Assembly (NCBI RefSeq): GCF_047345415.1
Contig: NZ_JBLFEP010000002.1
Location: 434,001 to 498,000 of the forward strand
Length of the DNA stretch: 64,000 bases
Source of the DNA: Maribacter_C sp947494565
Lineage (GTDB): Bacteria; Bacteroidota; Bacteroidia; Flavobacteriales; Flavobacteriaceae
Reading direction: 5' to 3'
Shown here: positions 25,935 through 34,463 of the stretch, in pieces
How positions within the stretch are numbered: the stretch's first letter is position 1
Layout: each line of letters begins with the position of its first letter
Notes under the pieces: model-generated
Told to the model about the DNA's origin: nothing
Database searches by the model: none
The model's input: the letters and a program-made list of their open reading frames with translations, nothing else
Position numbers and translations under genes: made by a program

Positions 25935-26456
25935 TTAATTTGATTCAATGTAAATGGTCTTTAATTTTTTTAAGGCTCTACTGACCTTGGTTTTCACTGC
26001 TCCGGGCGTACTGCCAACGATTTGGGCGAGTTCCTCATATTTGATTTCCTGAAATCGATTCAAAATAACCAACTCTCGATCCGAAGGGTCCAATTTATTT
26101 ATGGCCAAGTGCAAATCGGAATAGTCTTCTTTTTCCTCTTCCTGAATGACCAACTTATAATCGATCGTATCCAAGTCCTCATAATTCTTCGAGACTCTTC
26201 TGAAATGGGTATTCATACTGTTTCTCGCTATAGTGAACAGCCATGAAATAAATTTTCCGTTATTATATGAACTTCTATACTTCATCAATTTGTAAAAGAC
26301 CTCTTGTGTCAAGTCTTCGCTAAGCATTTTATCGCCGCACATTTTGTGTAAAAAGTTAAAGACATGTTTGTGGTGTCTATTAAATAGGATCTTAAGTATG
26401 TCTAAGTTTCCTTGGGCCACCTTTGCCATTAAAATTTCATCGGTCAACTGTTCCAA
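25935..26456 (-). CDS. ECF-type RNA polymerase sigma factor
   Basis: The 173-residue protein has region 2 (LFNRHHKHVFNFLHKMCGD, LTQEVFYKLMKYRSSYNNGK, FISWLFTIARNSMNTHFRR) and region 4 (LDPSDRELVILNRFQEIKYE, LAQIVGSTPGAVKTKVSRAL). No ATG gives the full N-terminus: the reading begins at a TTG (MEQLTDEILM), which matches the family's usual first residues; the next ATG is nine codons in. It is followed by its anti-sigma factor at one base distance, then two GIN proteins, a recurring flavobacterial arrangement. Confidence 0.93.
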   Translation of the reverse strand: MEQLTDEILMAKVAQGNLDILKILFNRHHKHVFNFLHKMCGDKMLSEDLTQEVFYKLMKYRSSYNNGKFISWLFTIARNSMNTHFRRVSKNYEDLDTIDYKLVIQEEEKEDYSDLHLAINKLDPSDRELVILNRFQEIKYEELAQIVGSTPGAVKTKVSRALKKLKTIYIESN

Positions 26457-26522
26457 AAGTGTTTTTTTAGTTGGTCTTCATTGCTATATAGTTCTGAAAT
26501 TACAAAAGGTTACACCACGGGA

Positions 26523-26555
26523 TAAAAAAAATCGCATCAATGTGAGTTGATGCGA
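26523..26555 (-). terminator. Intrinsic terminator after the DUF5686-like gene
   Basis: TCGCATCA (26532-26539) and TGATGCGA (26548-26555) form an 8-bp stem with an A-run at 26524-26531, i.e. a U-tract on the minus strand. It closes the transcript of the carboxypeptidase-like protein just upstream. Confidence 0.85.
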
Positions 26556-26580
26556 TGAAATCTTTAATGGAATAGGGGGG

Positions 26581-28113
26581 TTATTCTTCTGCTTCCCCGA
26601 TGGAGGTAAATGTTTTGATCGCTTGATTCGGTTCAATAATATCGTGTCCCTTCCAAAACTCAGGGTTGTAGTTGGGCATATAGGTTGGAAGCACATCGTT
26701 TTTCTCCGTGAACGCATCGTACTGGGCATTGCTAATAGGGGTTTCATCGAAGACCACCAATTCATATCTGTTGCGATTGCCAAATGCGGCATCGACTTTG
26801 AGCGAGAGCTCGTTCTGTTTTCTACGTCCTTTTACATTCTTGTTTTTCTCGATTATTTTTAGCGGCCTACGGAATCCGGCTTGAAGCCCTTTGTTAATGT
26901 CATAGTAGCTCAAGTGATATTTTAGGTCGTCACCCTTGGAGAAAATGATTTTACCTTTTGCCAAGTATTCTTTGAGAGACACACCCAACAGACTAAAATC
27001 GCGCAAAAGCTTTACATTTTCAAAATCCATTCGAATCAGGGCGAAATCGTCGGAATTGATATAAAGCTTTCCTTTATAATCCTCAGATCTTTTAGGAGTA
27101 AAACGGATGACATATACCGCAGCATCACCCAAATAGGTAAAATCTTCAAGCTCGAGGTCGTACCTGCCTGGCTTAAAGAGCACGTTATAGTCGGTGTCTT
27201 CGAACACGGGCAAGTTTTTATATAGGTTACCCATGGTTTCCCGTTTGTACTTGGCAAAGAACTTTTTTCGGTCTTCCTTACTTTTTTTCTCCTCTTCCAA
27301 TTTCTCGTTCAATGCGGCTACATCCGATGAGTCTACTTCTTTCTCGAACATTTCATCCGCATCGACTTTGGTGCCGAACAAGCCTGATTTGATCTTGAAA
27401 TACGAATCTGTTTTTACATTTTCCTTCATGATCTTATTGAACTTTTCTTCAAGTACCTCAAAATCAAGTTCGAGACTCTTGTCGTACAGTTCGGACGCTT
27501 TGATCAAGTCAAGCTTTTGTTCGTCGCTATCGCTTCCGCCGTATAGATCCCCGAGCGATTCATTGTACACGGTGTTGTTTTTTGGGATCTGGCTGATGAG
27601 GTTATCGATGAAGGTCTTGTCAAATGCGTCTATGGTCGATTTCTTCAGTTTATAATCCGACTTCAAGATCTGATTGCTATAGGTTTCCCTTAAAAACACA
27701 CGCTTTTTGGCCAGATCGAGGTTATAGTTCCTGAGGATATTTTCCTCTACCAATTCAACAATTTCCCGGGGAGTATAGTTCTTGTTGGTAACGATAACCG
27801 GATTCAAATCAATAGGCTTTGAGGCCAGTGCGATCTGTTTTTCTGTGAACTGTTGCAATGGCTTGGCTATGGATGCGTAACCGATGCACGAAATGAACAA
27901 TGAATCGGTCGGTTGGATCGATTTGTTCAATTGAAAGGTAAACCGACCTTCTTCGTTGGTGATGACCCCTTTATTTTTCAGCTGCACGGTAACATACGGA
28001 ATGGGTTTTAGCGTGGCCGAATCAACAATGACCGAAGTAATTGTTTGGGCGTAAGTGTTCTGAATGGAATAAAGGAAAAAAAATAGAACGACTTTAAGAA
28101 CGATTCTTGGCAT
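26581..28113 (-). CDS. Carboxypeptidase-like regulatory domain protein, exported
   Basis: The 510-residue protein has a signal peptide (1-22), then a carboxypeptidase-D regulatory-like (CarboxypepD_reg) domain (about 23-105: SATLKPIPYVTVQLKNKG, VITNEEGRFTFQL, SLFISCIGYAS, LNPVIVTN), as found ahead of TonB receptors and DUF5686 proteins. The rest is a mixed alpha/beta region ending with LYINSDDFALIRMDFENVKL, the section typical of DUF5686-type proteins, but without a long barrel. Function unknown. Confidence 0.82.
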   Translation of the reverse strand: MPRIVLKVVLFFFLYSIQNTYAQTITSVIVDSATLKPIPYVTVQLKNKGVITNEEGRFTFQLNKSIQPTDSLFISCIGYASIAKPLQQFTEKQIALASKPIDLNPVIVTNKNYTPREIVELVEENILRNYNLDLAKKRVFLRETYSNQILKSDYKLKKSTIDAFDKTFIDNLISQIPKNNTVYNESLGDLYGGSDSDEQKLDLIKASELYDKSLELDFEVLEEKFNKIMKENVKTDSYFKIKSGLFGTKVDADEMFEKEVDSSDVAALNEKLEEEKKSKEDRKKFFAKYKRETMGNLYKNLPVFEDTDYNVLFKPGRYDLELEDFTYLGDAAVYVIRFTPKRSEDYKGKLYINSDDFALIRMDFENVKLLRDFSLLGVSLKEYLAKGKIIFSKGDDLKYHLSYYDINKGLQAGFRRPLKIIEKNKNVKGRRKQNELSLKVDAAFGNRNRYELVVFDETPISNAQYDAFTEKNDVLPTYMPNYNPEFWKGHDIIEPNQAIKTFTSIGEAEE

Positions 28114-28262
28114 GAATACGATATAGTGGTTTTCAAAACAAAAAAAGGAATAGCATTTTAACCGAGCACTTGGTTTTACTTTTCGTTAAGAGCGATTTAT
28201 TGTTTTTTTAACGTGTTTTGTATTGTAGACGGGAAATTAGGGCGTGGCGTTGCCTGATACGA

Positions 28263-28412
28263 TTAAAGGCAACCACAATCATCTTGACCGCAGGCTTTGG
28301 TCTTGACCTTTTTGCCCGACAACACGGTTTTGGGGAGCAAGAATTTCCTCACCAGATAGCCGACAGCGATTGCGAGGGTGGCATATACTAGAAGTTGTTG
28401 AAGGATCTCCAT
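28263..28412 (-). CDS. FeoB-associated Cys-rich membrane protein
   Basis: A 49-residue protein: one N-terminal helix (LLVYATLAIAVGYLVRKFLL, 7-26) and a Cys-rich tail KACGQDDCGCL. This matches the small partner often encoded after feoB in Bacteroidetes; it is thought to help ferrous iron transport, but its action is not known. It starts 3 bp after the feoB stop, so it is the third gene of the feo operon. Confidence 0.88.
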   Translation of the reverse strand: MEILQQLLVYATLAIAVGYLVRKFLLPKTVLSGKKVKTKACGQDDCGCL

Positions 28413-28415
28413 GGA

Positions 28416-30653
28416 TTATTTAATGATTTGATACGCAATAAGAGCTACAATATAGGCAAAAACACTCATGAATACTAGTTGGGTCAGCGGCCATTTCCAA
28501 GAATTGGTCTCCCGCTTGACAATGGCCAAAGTGCTCGCACACTGCATGGCAAAGGCATAGAACAACAACAGTGAAATTCCCGAAGCGAGATTGAACAATG
28601 GTTTTTTGGTACTCTCGTTGATTTCCGCGGCCATCCGGTTCTTAATGGTGTCTTGCTCGTCACTACCGACACTGTATATGGTCGCCAAGGTACCTACAAA
28701 GACCTCTCGCGCAGCAAAAGAGGTGAGCACGGCAATGCCGATTTTCCAATCGTAGCCCAAAGGTTTCACCAAGGGCTCTATGGCTTTTCCAGCATAACCG
28801 ATATACGAATGTTCTAGCTTATAGCTCGCGATTTCCTGTTCTACCAGTCGATTGTAAAGTGCCCCGTTCTTGGTGGTCAATGAGTCGCGTATTGCCGCTA
28901 TATTGGCAACGGTACTTTGTTGCAAGGCCTCCTCCTTTAGGGTGAATTTGTATTCTTCTACTTTTTGATCGATGTACCCCTCACTAAAGGTGGAAAACCC
29001 TTGAGCCTGGATCCGTGATTTGACAATTTCATCGGCATTGTTAAAATCATCGGAGAACCCATTGGATCCCAAGAACCAAAGAATGATCGAAATCGCCAAA
29101 ATAATCTTACCTGCCCCAAAGACAAAACTCTTGGTCTTTTCCCAAACAGTATAGGCTACATTTTTGAATAGTGGCAATTTGTAGTTGGGCATTTCGACCA
29201 CAAAGAACGAGCGACTTCTGATCTTGAGTATCTTGTTCAATACCATGGCCGACAAAATAGCCGCCCCGAAACCGATAAGATAGAGCAGCATGAGGGTCAG
29301 TGCTTGATAGCTTAATCCTAAAAACCTTCCTTCCGGAATCACAAGTGCGATGATAATCAAATACACTGGCAAGCGCGCGGAACATGTTGTAAAAGGAGTT
29401 ACTAGAATCGTGATGAGGCGTTCTTTCCAATTTTCGATATTTCGCGTAGCCATTACCGCAGGTATGGCACAAGCGGTACCCGAAATCAAGGGAACTACAC
29501 TTTTTCCGCTCAATCCGAAAGGACGCATCAGGCGATCCATCAAAAAGACCACACGGCTCATATAGCCCGACTCTTCAAGAAGCGCTATAAAAAAGAAGAG
29601 AAAGGCTATCTGTGGAATAAAGATGACGATTCCACCGATACCTGCTAAAATTCCTTCGGCAATCAAATCGGTAAAAGCCCCTTCGGGAAGTGTATTCTTT
29701 ACCCACTCGCTTGCAGAGGCGAAAAATGCGTCAATGGCCTCCATGGGGTACTCGCTCCAATCGTAAATGGCCTGAAAAATAGTCAACAGGATCATCCCAA
29801 AGATTACGTACCCAAATACCTTGTGTGTCAATACCTTGTCCAGATTGGCGCGAAATCCCTTGGCAGCGTTCGCATCGACCTTGTAGGTTTCCTTTAGAAT
29901 GCCATTGATGAACTGGTACCTTAAAATAGTTTCTTTTTGTTGTAGACGCTTCAGTTCTGATTTTGACTTCGTATCGAAAGAAGCACGGTCTTTTATCAAC
30001 GCCTTTTCAATCGGCATGAAATTGACGTCTTGCGTAATCACGAGCCAAAGCTTATAAAGGTCTTCATTCGGAAAGGTCTTCCTCAACTGCTCAAAGTAGG
30101 GCGGGTCGATTACCGTAGTATCGACATTCGGTTTTGAGGAGAGGCTCTTATAGTCCATGATAAGCTCCTTGAGGTGGTCGATACCCATCCCTTTTCTGGT
30201 GCTTATCAATGCAATTTTGGTATTCAGTTTTTCCTGTAGGGTCTCTATATCCAAGGAGATGCCCTTGCGTGACATGCGATCGGCCATATTGATGACCAAA
30301 ATCGCGGGAATCTTGAGGTCCTTGATCTGGGTGAACAAGAGCAGGTTCCTTTTCAGGTTTTCAACATCTGAGATGACCAGGGCCACATCGGGGTGGTCTT
30401 TGTCCTTTTTGTTCAGAAGCAATTCAACCGCAACACTCTCATCAAGGGAAGTCGTATTTAGGCTGTAGGTGCCGGGCAAATCAAGAATATGGGCTTTGAC
30501 CCCGCGCGGTAGTTTGCAAATACCTTCCTTCTTTTCAACGGTTATCCCTGGGTAGTTCCCTACTTTCTGGTTCAAACCGGTAAGCTGGTTGAATACGGAG
30601 GTTTTTCCGGTATTGGGGTTGCCAATGAGCGCTACATTGATTTGTTTGCTCAT
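28416..30653 (-). CDS. feoB: Ferrous iron transporter FeoB
   Basis: This 745-residue inner-membrane protein imports Fe2+. The N-terminal G domain shows GNPNTGKT (G1, 11-18), NYPGITVEKKEG (G2), LDLPGTYSL (G3) and NMADRMS (G4). The membrane part has the duplicated Gate/core pattern: FIPQIAFLFFFIALLEESGY, MSRVVFLMDRLMRPFGLSGK, SGTACAIPAVMATRNIENWK, TPFTTCSARLPVYL, and FAAREVFVGTLATIYSVG. Length and motifs are complete. It overlaps feoA by 4 bp (ATGA) and is followed 3 bp later by the Cys-rich partner. Confidence 0.97.
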   Translation of the reverse strand: MSKQINVALIGNPNTGKTSVFNQLTGLNQKVGNYPGITVEKKEGICKLPRGVKAHILDLPGTYSLNTTSLDESVAVELLLNKKDKDHPDVALVISDVENLKRNLLLFTQIKDLKIPAILVINMADRMSRKGISLDIETLQEKLNTKIALISTRKGMGIDHLKELIMDYKSLSSKPNVDTTVIDPPYFEQLRKTFPNEDLYKLWLVITQDVNFMPIEKALIKDRASFDTKSKSELKRLQQKETILRYQFINGILKETYKVDANAAKGFRANLDKVLTHKVFGYVIFGMILLTIFQAIYDWSEYPMEAIDAFFASASEWVKNTLPEGAFTDLIAEGILAGIGGIVIFIPQIAFLFFFIALLEESGYMSRVVFLMDRLMRPFGLSGKSVVPLISGTACAIPAVMATRNIENWKERLITILVTPFTTCSARLPVYLIIIALVIPEGRFLGLSYQALTLMLLYLIGFGAAILSAMVLNKILKIRSRSFFVVEMPNYKLPLFKNVAYTVWEKTKSFVFGAGKIILAISIILWFLGSNGFSDDFNNADEIVKSRIQAQGFSTFSEGYIDQKVEEYKFTLKEEALQQSTVANIAAIRDSLTTKNGALYNRLVEQEIASYKLEHSYIGYAGKAIEPLVKPLGYDWKIGIAVLTSFAAREVFVGTLATIYSVGSDEQDTIKNRMAAEINESTKKPLFNLASGISLLLFYAFAMQCASTLAIVKRETNSWKWPLTQLVFMSVFAYIVALIAYQIIK

Positions 30654-30895
30654 AAGGCGCTGGCTTCTTCAATGATTTCAAGCCCTATATGTACCGCGGT
30701 AGACTTTCGAATAGCGATGTGCGAACCATTGATGTTCACATAAATGGGGTCTTTCAGCGGCGCAATTTGAATCAGCTCGACCTCGTTTCCAGGAAGGCAG
30801 CCAAGCTCCAATAACTTAATGGGCAAGAGGTCATCGGCGAATTCCTTGATAATACCTTTCTGCCCGTATTTTAAATCCGCGACTGTTACCTCCAA
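30650..30895 (-). CDS. feoA: FeoA SH3-like regulator of FeoB
   Basis: The 81-residue cytoplasmic protein has the FeoA pattern: KLLELGCLPGNEVELIQIAP, LKDPIYVNINGSHIAIRKST and a final EIIEE. It binds and tunes FeoB. The ATG starts 29-30 bp after the promoter-like sequence and its last 4 bp overlap the feoB start, so the two are translationally coupled. Confidence 0.95.
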   Translation of the reverse strand: MEVTVADLKYGQKGIIKEFADDLLPIKLLELGCLPGNEVELIQIAPLKDPIYVNINGSHIAIRKSTAVHIGLEIIEEASAL

Positions 30896-30924
30896 TTTTT
30901 ATTTAGATTGATTTTAAGTAAGGG

Positions 30925-30954
30925 CAAAAATAAAGGAAAATATGCGAAACACAA
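30925..30954 (-). promoter_or_regulatory. Promoter of feoAB (TTG-N19-TATTTTTG)
   Basis: On the minus strand TTG (30952-30954) is followed by exactly 19 bases and TATTTTTG (30925-30932), matching the Bacteroidetes main-sigma promoter. It lies 30 bp before the feoA start, in the 78-bp gap after the SCO gene, giving feoAB its own start site. Confidence 0.75.
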
Positions 30955-30973
30955 GCGGTTATATCCAAAAGTT

Positions 30974-31642
30974 TTATTCGGAATAGGAAGCCTTTAATAC
31001 CTCGAGGTCGTTTAACAATTGTTCCATATCCTCCGTTTTGGTTCCGTCATAAAAGCCTCGAATACGCCTTTCTTTATCGACCAAGATGAAATTTTCGGTA
31101 TGGATCATATCGTATGGCCCTCCGTCTCCATCGGTTTTTACGGCTAGGTATGATTTTCGGGCCAACTCGTAGATTTGCTTTTTATCGCCGGTCACCAGAT
31201 TCCACTTGGCATCGTCGACCCCTTTTTCCAGGGCATATTTTTTCAGTTGTGCCACCGAATCGATATTTGGCGTAACCGAGTGTGATAACAGTAAGACCTC
31301 ATCGCCGATCTTATCTTGTATCGAGGCCATATTCATGGTCATAATGGGGCAAATTGTCGGACAGGTCGTAAAAAAGAAGTCCGCAATATAAATTTTTCCT
31401 TCGTACGTTTTCTGGGTAATGGTCTGACCGTTCTGGTTGGTCAGTGAAAAATCGCCGATGGTATGGTATTTTCTGATATATTGAAGGGTGCTGTCCACCA
31501 ATTCAGGATTCACCATGGAAGGTTGGTAGATGGCTAACTTCTTCTGGGGCTGGAGCGCATTGTAGAATAGATAAATAATAACGACGGACAAGCAAAAAAG
31601 AACGATGAAAAAGAGCTTGTATTTAGCGAAAAAGGCGCGCAT
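30974..31642 (-). CDS. SCO1/SenC family membrane-anchored protein
   Basis: This 222-residue protein has an uncleaved N-terminal helix (LFFIVLFCLSVVIIYLFYNA, about 10-29) and a thioredoxin-fold domain with FFFTTCPTICPIMTMNM (CxxxC) and LLSHSVTPNIDSVAQLKKYA carrying the His ligand. It is the second SCO protein here, anchored rather than lipidated, and is a likelier candidate for cytochrome-oxidase copper insertion. It precedes feoA on the same strand by 78 bp, with a promoter between. Confidence 0.92.
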   Translation of the reverse strand: MRAFFAKYKLFFIVLFCLSVVIIYLFYNALQPQKKLAIYQPSMVNPELVDSTLQYIRKYHTIGDFSLTNQNGQTITQKTYEGKIYIADFFFTTCPTICPIMTMNMASIQDKIGDEVLLLSHSVTPNIDSVAQLKKYALEKGVDDAKWNLVTGDKKQIYELARKSYLAVKTDGDGGPYDMIHTENFILVDKERRIRGFYDGTKTEDMEQLLNDLEVLKASYSE

Positions 31643-31766
31643 TTATTTTTTTTCAAAGATACGACGCCCTCGGGAAGTGTTCAAATATGATGCGTGTGGC
31701 GGTGCCAAATCTTTCTTAAAATTCGATACCTATCGGAGTTTCTTTTCATAAGACCCTGTAAAGGTG

Positions 31767-31774
31767 TATTTTTG
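31767..31774 (+). promoter_or_regulatory. Putative -7 element of the rseP promoter
   Basis: TATTTTTG fits TAnnTTTG and ends 26 bp before the rseP ATG. No clear -33 TTG is seen at 19 bp distance. Confidence 0.45.
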
Positions 31775-31800
31775 TGCGTTTAATTTTAGAATACACTTTA

Positions 31801-33117
31801 ATGACTATTGCTATTCAGATTGCTCAATTCGTATTAATCATCTCGATCTTGGTGATTCTGCACGAGTTTGGTCATTTTCTTCCCGCCAAATGGTTTAAGA
31901 TAAAAGTTGAGAAATTTTACCTGTTTTTCGATTGGAAGTTCTCTTTGTTCAAAAAGAAAATCGGTGAGACCGAATGGGGTATCGGTTGGTTGCCTCTGGG
32001 GGGCTATGTCAAGATTGCCGGTATGATCGACGAGAGTATGGATACCGAGCAAATGAAACAAGAACCCAAAGAATGGGAGTTTCGTAGTAAGCCCACATGG
32101 CAGCGTTTGATCGTTATGGTCGGCGGGGTTACGGTCAACTTCTTTTTGGCCTGGATCATTTATTCGATGCTGCTCTTCAACAACGGGGACACCTATATAC
32201 CATCTGACAATTTGAAGTACGGTATACAAGTTGATTCCGTAGGAGAGCGACTTGGGTTGAAGTCAGGGGATCAGATTATTTCGGTGGATGGTAAACCCAC
32301 CAAAAAGTTTACGGATGCGCAACTACGTATCTTATTAGGTGATGAGGTAACGGTAAAAAGAGATGGAAGGGAATTATCGATACCCATATCCGATGAAGGA
32401 AAGAAACTAATTTTCGAAACCCAAGGGAAAGCCTTCTTGGGCTATCGCACTAAATCGGTATTGGACGAAGTTGTGGTCGATTCGGAAGCCGATAAAGCCG
32501 GACTTAAAATAGGTGATGAACTGATTGAAGTAGAAGGCAAAAGTGTTTCGTACTGGTCAGAGTTTATGGATGTCATCGAGGCTTCTCGGGGAAGTGACCT
32601 GAATTTAAAGATCAATAGAAACGGCGCGACCAAAGAAATGCAATTGAACATCCCTAAAGAAGGTATTGTAGGGGTGCGCCCGTATTCGGAAGATTTACTC
32701 GTTACGGATAATTACGGGTTTTTAGCGGCGATACCCGCTGGTTTTTCAAGAACCATTCAAGTATTGACCGACCAGATCATGCAGTTTAAGGTCGTCTTCA
32801 ATACCAAGACAGGGGCCTATAAGCAGGTAAAAGGGCCGATTGGAATTGTAGAAATGATGCCCGAACGTTGGAATTGGACCTTTTTCTGGGGCTTTATGGC
32901 GATGTTCTCCGTGTGGTTGGCCTTTATTAACATCTTGCCCATACCGGCGCTTGATGGTGGACATGTGATGTTCTTATTGTACGAAATGATTACAGGAAGG
33001 CCACCTAGTGAAAAAGTGCTGGAAACCGGCCAAATCATCGGTTTTGTGTTTCTTATGGGACTTATGGCCGTAATCTTTGGGAATGATATCTGGAATATTA
33101 TCAAAAGATTTCTGTAG
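31801..33117 (+). CDS. rseP: Site-2 intramembrane protease RseP
   Basis: RseP cuts membrane-bound anti-sigma factors and leftover signal peptides. From MTIAIQIAQF this 438-residue protein has the zinc-binding HEFGH at 21-25 in the first helix, two central PDZ domains (VDSVGERLGLKSGDQIISVD and VDSEADKAGLKIGDELIEVE), and the second active-site segment NILPIPALDGGHVMFLLYE near the C-terminus with LDGGH. Sequence upstream of 31801 stays open but lacks an ATG. It could process the anti-sigma factor at 25136-25933 (inference). Confidence 0.96.
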   Translation: MTIAIQIAQFVLIISILVILHEFGHFLPAKWFKIKVEKFYLFFDWKFSLFKKKIGETEWGIGWLPLGGYVKIAGMIDESMDTEQMKQEPKEWEFRSKPTWQRLIVMVGGVTVNFFLAWIIYSMLLFNNGDTYIPSDNLKYGIQVDSVGERLGLKSGDQIISVDGKPTKKFTDAQLRILLGDEVTVKRDGRELSIPISDEGKKLIFETQGKAFLGYRTKSVLDEVVVDSEADKAGLKIGDELIEVEGKSVSYWSEFMDVIEASRGSDLNLKINRNGATKEMQLNIPKEGIVGVRPYSEDLLVTDNYGFLAAIPAGFSRTIQVLTDQIMQFKVVFNTKTGAYKQVKGPIGIVEMMPERWNWTFFWGFMAMFSVWLAFINILPIPALDGGHVMFLLYEMITGRPPSEKVLETGQIIGFVFLMGLMAVIFGNDIWNIIKRFL

Positions 33118-33142
33118 GTACTGAAAATCGCGTTTTATTTTG

Positions 33143-33173
33143 TTTGCGGTATTTTAAAAAACGATTATATTTG
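33143..33173 (+). promoter_or_regulatory. Promoter of tRNA-Asn
   Basis: TTTG (33143-33146), 19 bases, then TATATTTG (33166-33173): a full match to the Bacteroidetes promoter, 34 bp before the mature tRNA 5' end. Confidence 0.8.
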
Positions 33174-33207
33174 CACCCGCTTTAAGGAATTAAAGTGGTA
33201 TACACAC

Positions 33208-33281
33208 TCCTCCTTAGCTCAGTTGGTTAGAGCATCTGACTGTTAATCAGAGGGTCCTTGGTTCGAGCCCAAGAGGGGGAG
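33208..33281 (+). tRNA. tRNA-Asn (GTT)
   Basis: A 74-nt cloverleaf: acceptor TCCTCCT pairs with AGGGGGA (one G-T pair) plus discriminator G; D arm GCTC-AGTTGGTTA-GAGC; anticodon arm TCTGA-CTGTTAA-TCAGA with anticodon GTT; T arm CTTGG-TTCGAGC-CCAAG. The CCA end is not encoded. tRNA 3' ends are common insertion points for integrated elements, and what follows here looks like such an element. Confidence 0.97.
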
Positions 33282-33291
33282 CTTTAAAATC

Positions 33292-33324
33292 AGGCAGTTA
33301 CATTCAAATGTAGCTGCCTTTTTT
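33292..33324 (+). terminator. Intrinsic terminator of the tRNA gene
   Basis: AGGCAG (33292-33297) pairs with CTGCCT (33314-33319), extended by TACATT/AATGTA inside, followed by TTTTTT. It starts 10 bp after the tRNA. Confidence 0.92.
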
Positions 33325-33330
33325 ATTTAA

Positions 33331-33352
33331 TGGCGTGCTTTTGGCGTGCTTT
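33331..33352 (+). repeat. Tandem 11-bp repeat beside the tRNA
   Basis: TGGCGTGCTTT occurs twice in perfect tandem (33331-33341, 33342-33352). Short direct repeats at this place next to a tRNA often act as arm-type binding sites of tyrosine recombinases; that reading is inference. Confidence 0.6.
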
Positions 33353-33507
33353 TTTTAACTCTTATTTATTTGAAATATCTTTTCGTTCGAGCACAAATCT
33401 CAGATTGCCGCAGACTTTATAACGAATTAAAATGTGGATAGTCGAAATTATGTAAGCCGCACATTGAAAAAACATAATTTTCTTCATGAATATTGACCCT
33501 AAGAATC

Positions 33508-33777
33508 ATGGAAGTCGTATGTCTACAAGAAGAAGCATTCTATGCCTTATTTGATAAAGTGGTAGAATACGTGGAGTCGAAACGAAAGTACATACCCGCA
33601 AAATGGATCGATGCTCAAGAAGCCATGATTTTACTCAATATTAAATCAACCACTACTTTACAGAAACTAAGGGACAAAGGAAAAATCAGGTTCTCCCAAC
33701 CCCAAAAGAAAATTATTCTTTATGACCGAGATTCTATTATTGAATATATCGAAAGACATGCCCGAGAAAAATTCTAA
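33508..33777 (+). CDS. Helix-turn-helix (excisionase/HTH_17-like) protein
   Basis: From MEVVCLQEEAFYALFDKVV it is an 89-residue protein with an N-terminal helix and a MerR/excisionase-type winged HTH (WIDAQEAMILLNIKSTTTLQ, KLRDKGKIRFSQPQKKIILY) ending DSIIEYIERHAREKF. Such genes are typical of Bacteroidetes conjugative and integrated elements. An earlier TTG in frame is less likely. It is followed 3 bp later by a small gene of unknown role. Its place right after the tRNA supports an island border. Confidence 0.85.
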   Translation: MEVVCLQEEAFYALFDKVVEYVESKRKYIPAKWIDAQEAMILLNIKSTTTLQKLRDKGKIRFSQPQKKIILYDRDSIIEYIERHAREKF

Positions 33778-33780
33778 AAA

Positions 33781-34020
33781 ATGGAGGAAAATTTAATAGT
33801 TGATGAAAAATTTAAGAGGGCATTCAATCTGGGCTATGAAGTGGCCAAAGAACTAGATATAAAAACGCCCATTTTCCAAAACGAAGGCTCTGACATTACT
33901 TTAAAAAGTCCGATACAAGCCGGAATGTTTCAATTTGTTCAGGAAAAGCAAACCGTTTTGAAAAGAAAGTCAATTAAAAAGATTTTCAGAAAAAATAAGG
34001 GCAAGGGCTTAACGCCTTAA
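33781..34020 (+). CDS. Small protein of unknown function paired with the HTH gene
   Basis: The 79-residue product (MEENLIVDEKFKRAFNLGYE...) has an N-terminal helix, no signal or membrane segment, and a very basic C-terminus (KRKSIKKIFRKNKGKG) that could contact DNA or membranes. It starts 3 bp after the HTH gene and is likely co-transcribed. I do not recognise a family. Confidence 0.7.
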   Translation: MEENLIVDEKFKRAFNLGYEVAKELDIKTPIFQNEGSDITLKSPIQAGMFQFVQEKQTVLKRKSIKKIFRKNKGKGLTP

Positions 34021-34067
34021 CCAAATCTTTCTTATTGAGGTTAGCTCCAATTTTATGCTTTTTGCAA

Positions 34068-34304
34068 CTAAATCAACACTTGACTCTTCAACCACTCAAA
34101 AGCCGTTTCTTGATAATAGCTAATCTTAAGTCTTAACAAAGCTTCTATATTTCCCGTAAAATTCAGGTCATTTTCTTTTTCCATAACGTCTAATAAGTAT
34201 TCCTTTTCGGTTGGCGGTTTTCCAACCGAAAAAGCCAAGTATTCATTGAAACAGTGAATGTAGCTGGAAGGTCCAAGTTCATGTTTAAACGTGATTAGTC
34301 GTGG
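34068..34304 (-). pseudogene. C-terminal fragment of a decayed gene
   Basis: The minus frame from 34304 to the stop at 34068 reads as ordinary protein: RLITFKHELGPSSYIHCFNE, YLAFSVGKPPTEKEYLLDVM, EKENDLNFTGNIEALLRLKI, SYYQETAFEWLKSQVLI. There is an in-frame stop at 34305-34307 and no start codon at its head, so it is a remnant. Family not identified; mobile-element accessory genes of Bacteroidetes are the likely source given the neighbours. Confidence 0.5.
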
Positions 34305-34402
34305 TCAAATAACTGAATTTACTTTAATAGGGATTCCATTGTATTACTTTTCAGCCTCGCCATCTGGTGCGCCCACAAAACTACTAATCTAACTATAAAC
34401 CA

Positions 34403-34433
34403 TAAAAAAAAGCCTTTCAAATGTTCTTGAAAG
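34403..34433 (-). terminator. Intrinsic terminator of the 47-residue ORF
   Basis: CTTTCAA (34414-34420) pairs with TTGAAAG (34427-34433); the A-run at 34404-34411 gives a U-tract on the minus strand, about 30 bp after the small ORF stop. Confidence 0.78.
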
Positions 34434-34463
34434 ACTTTATTGTATTGTTCAGGAATCGAACAG

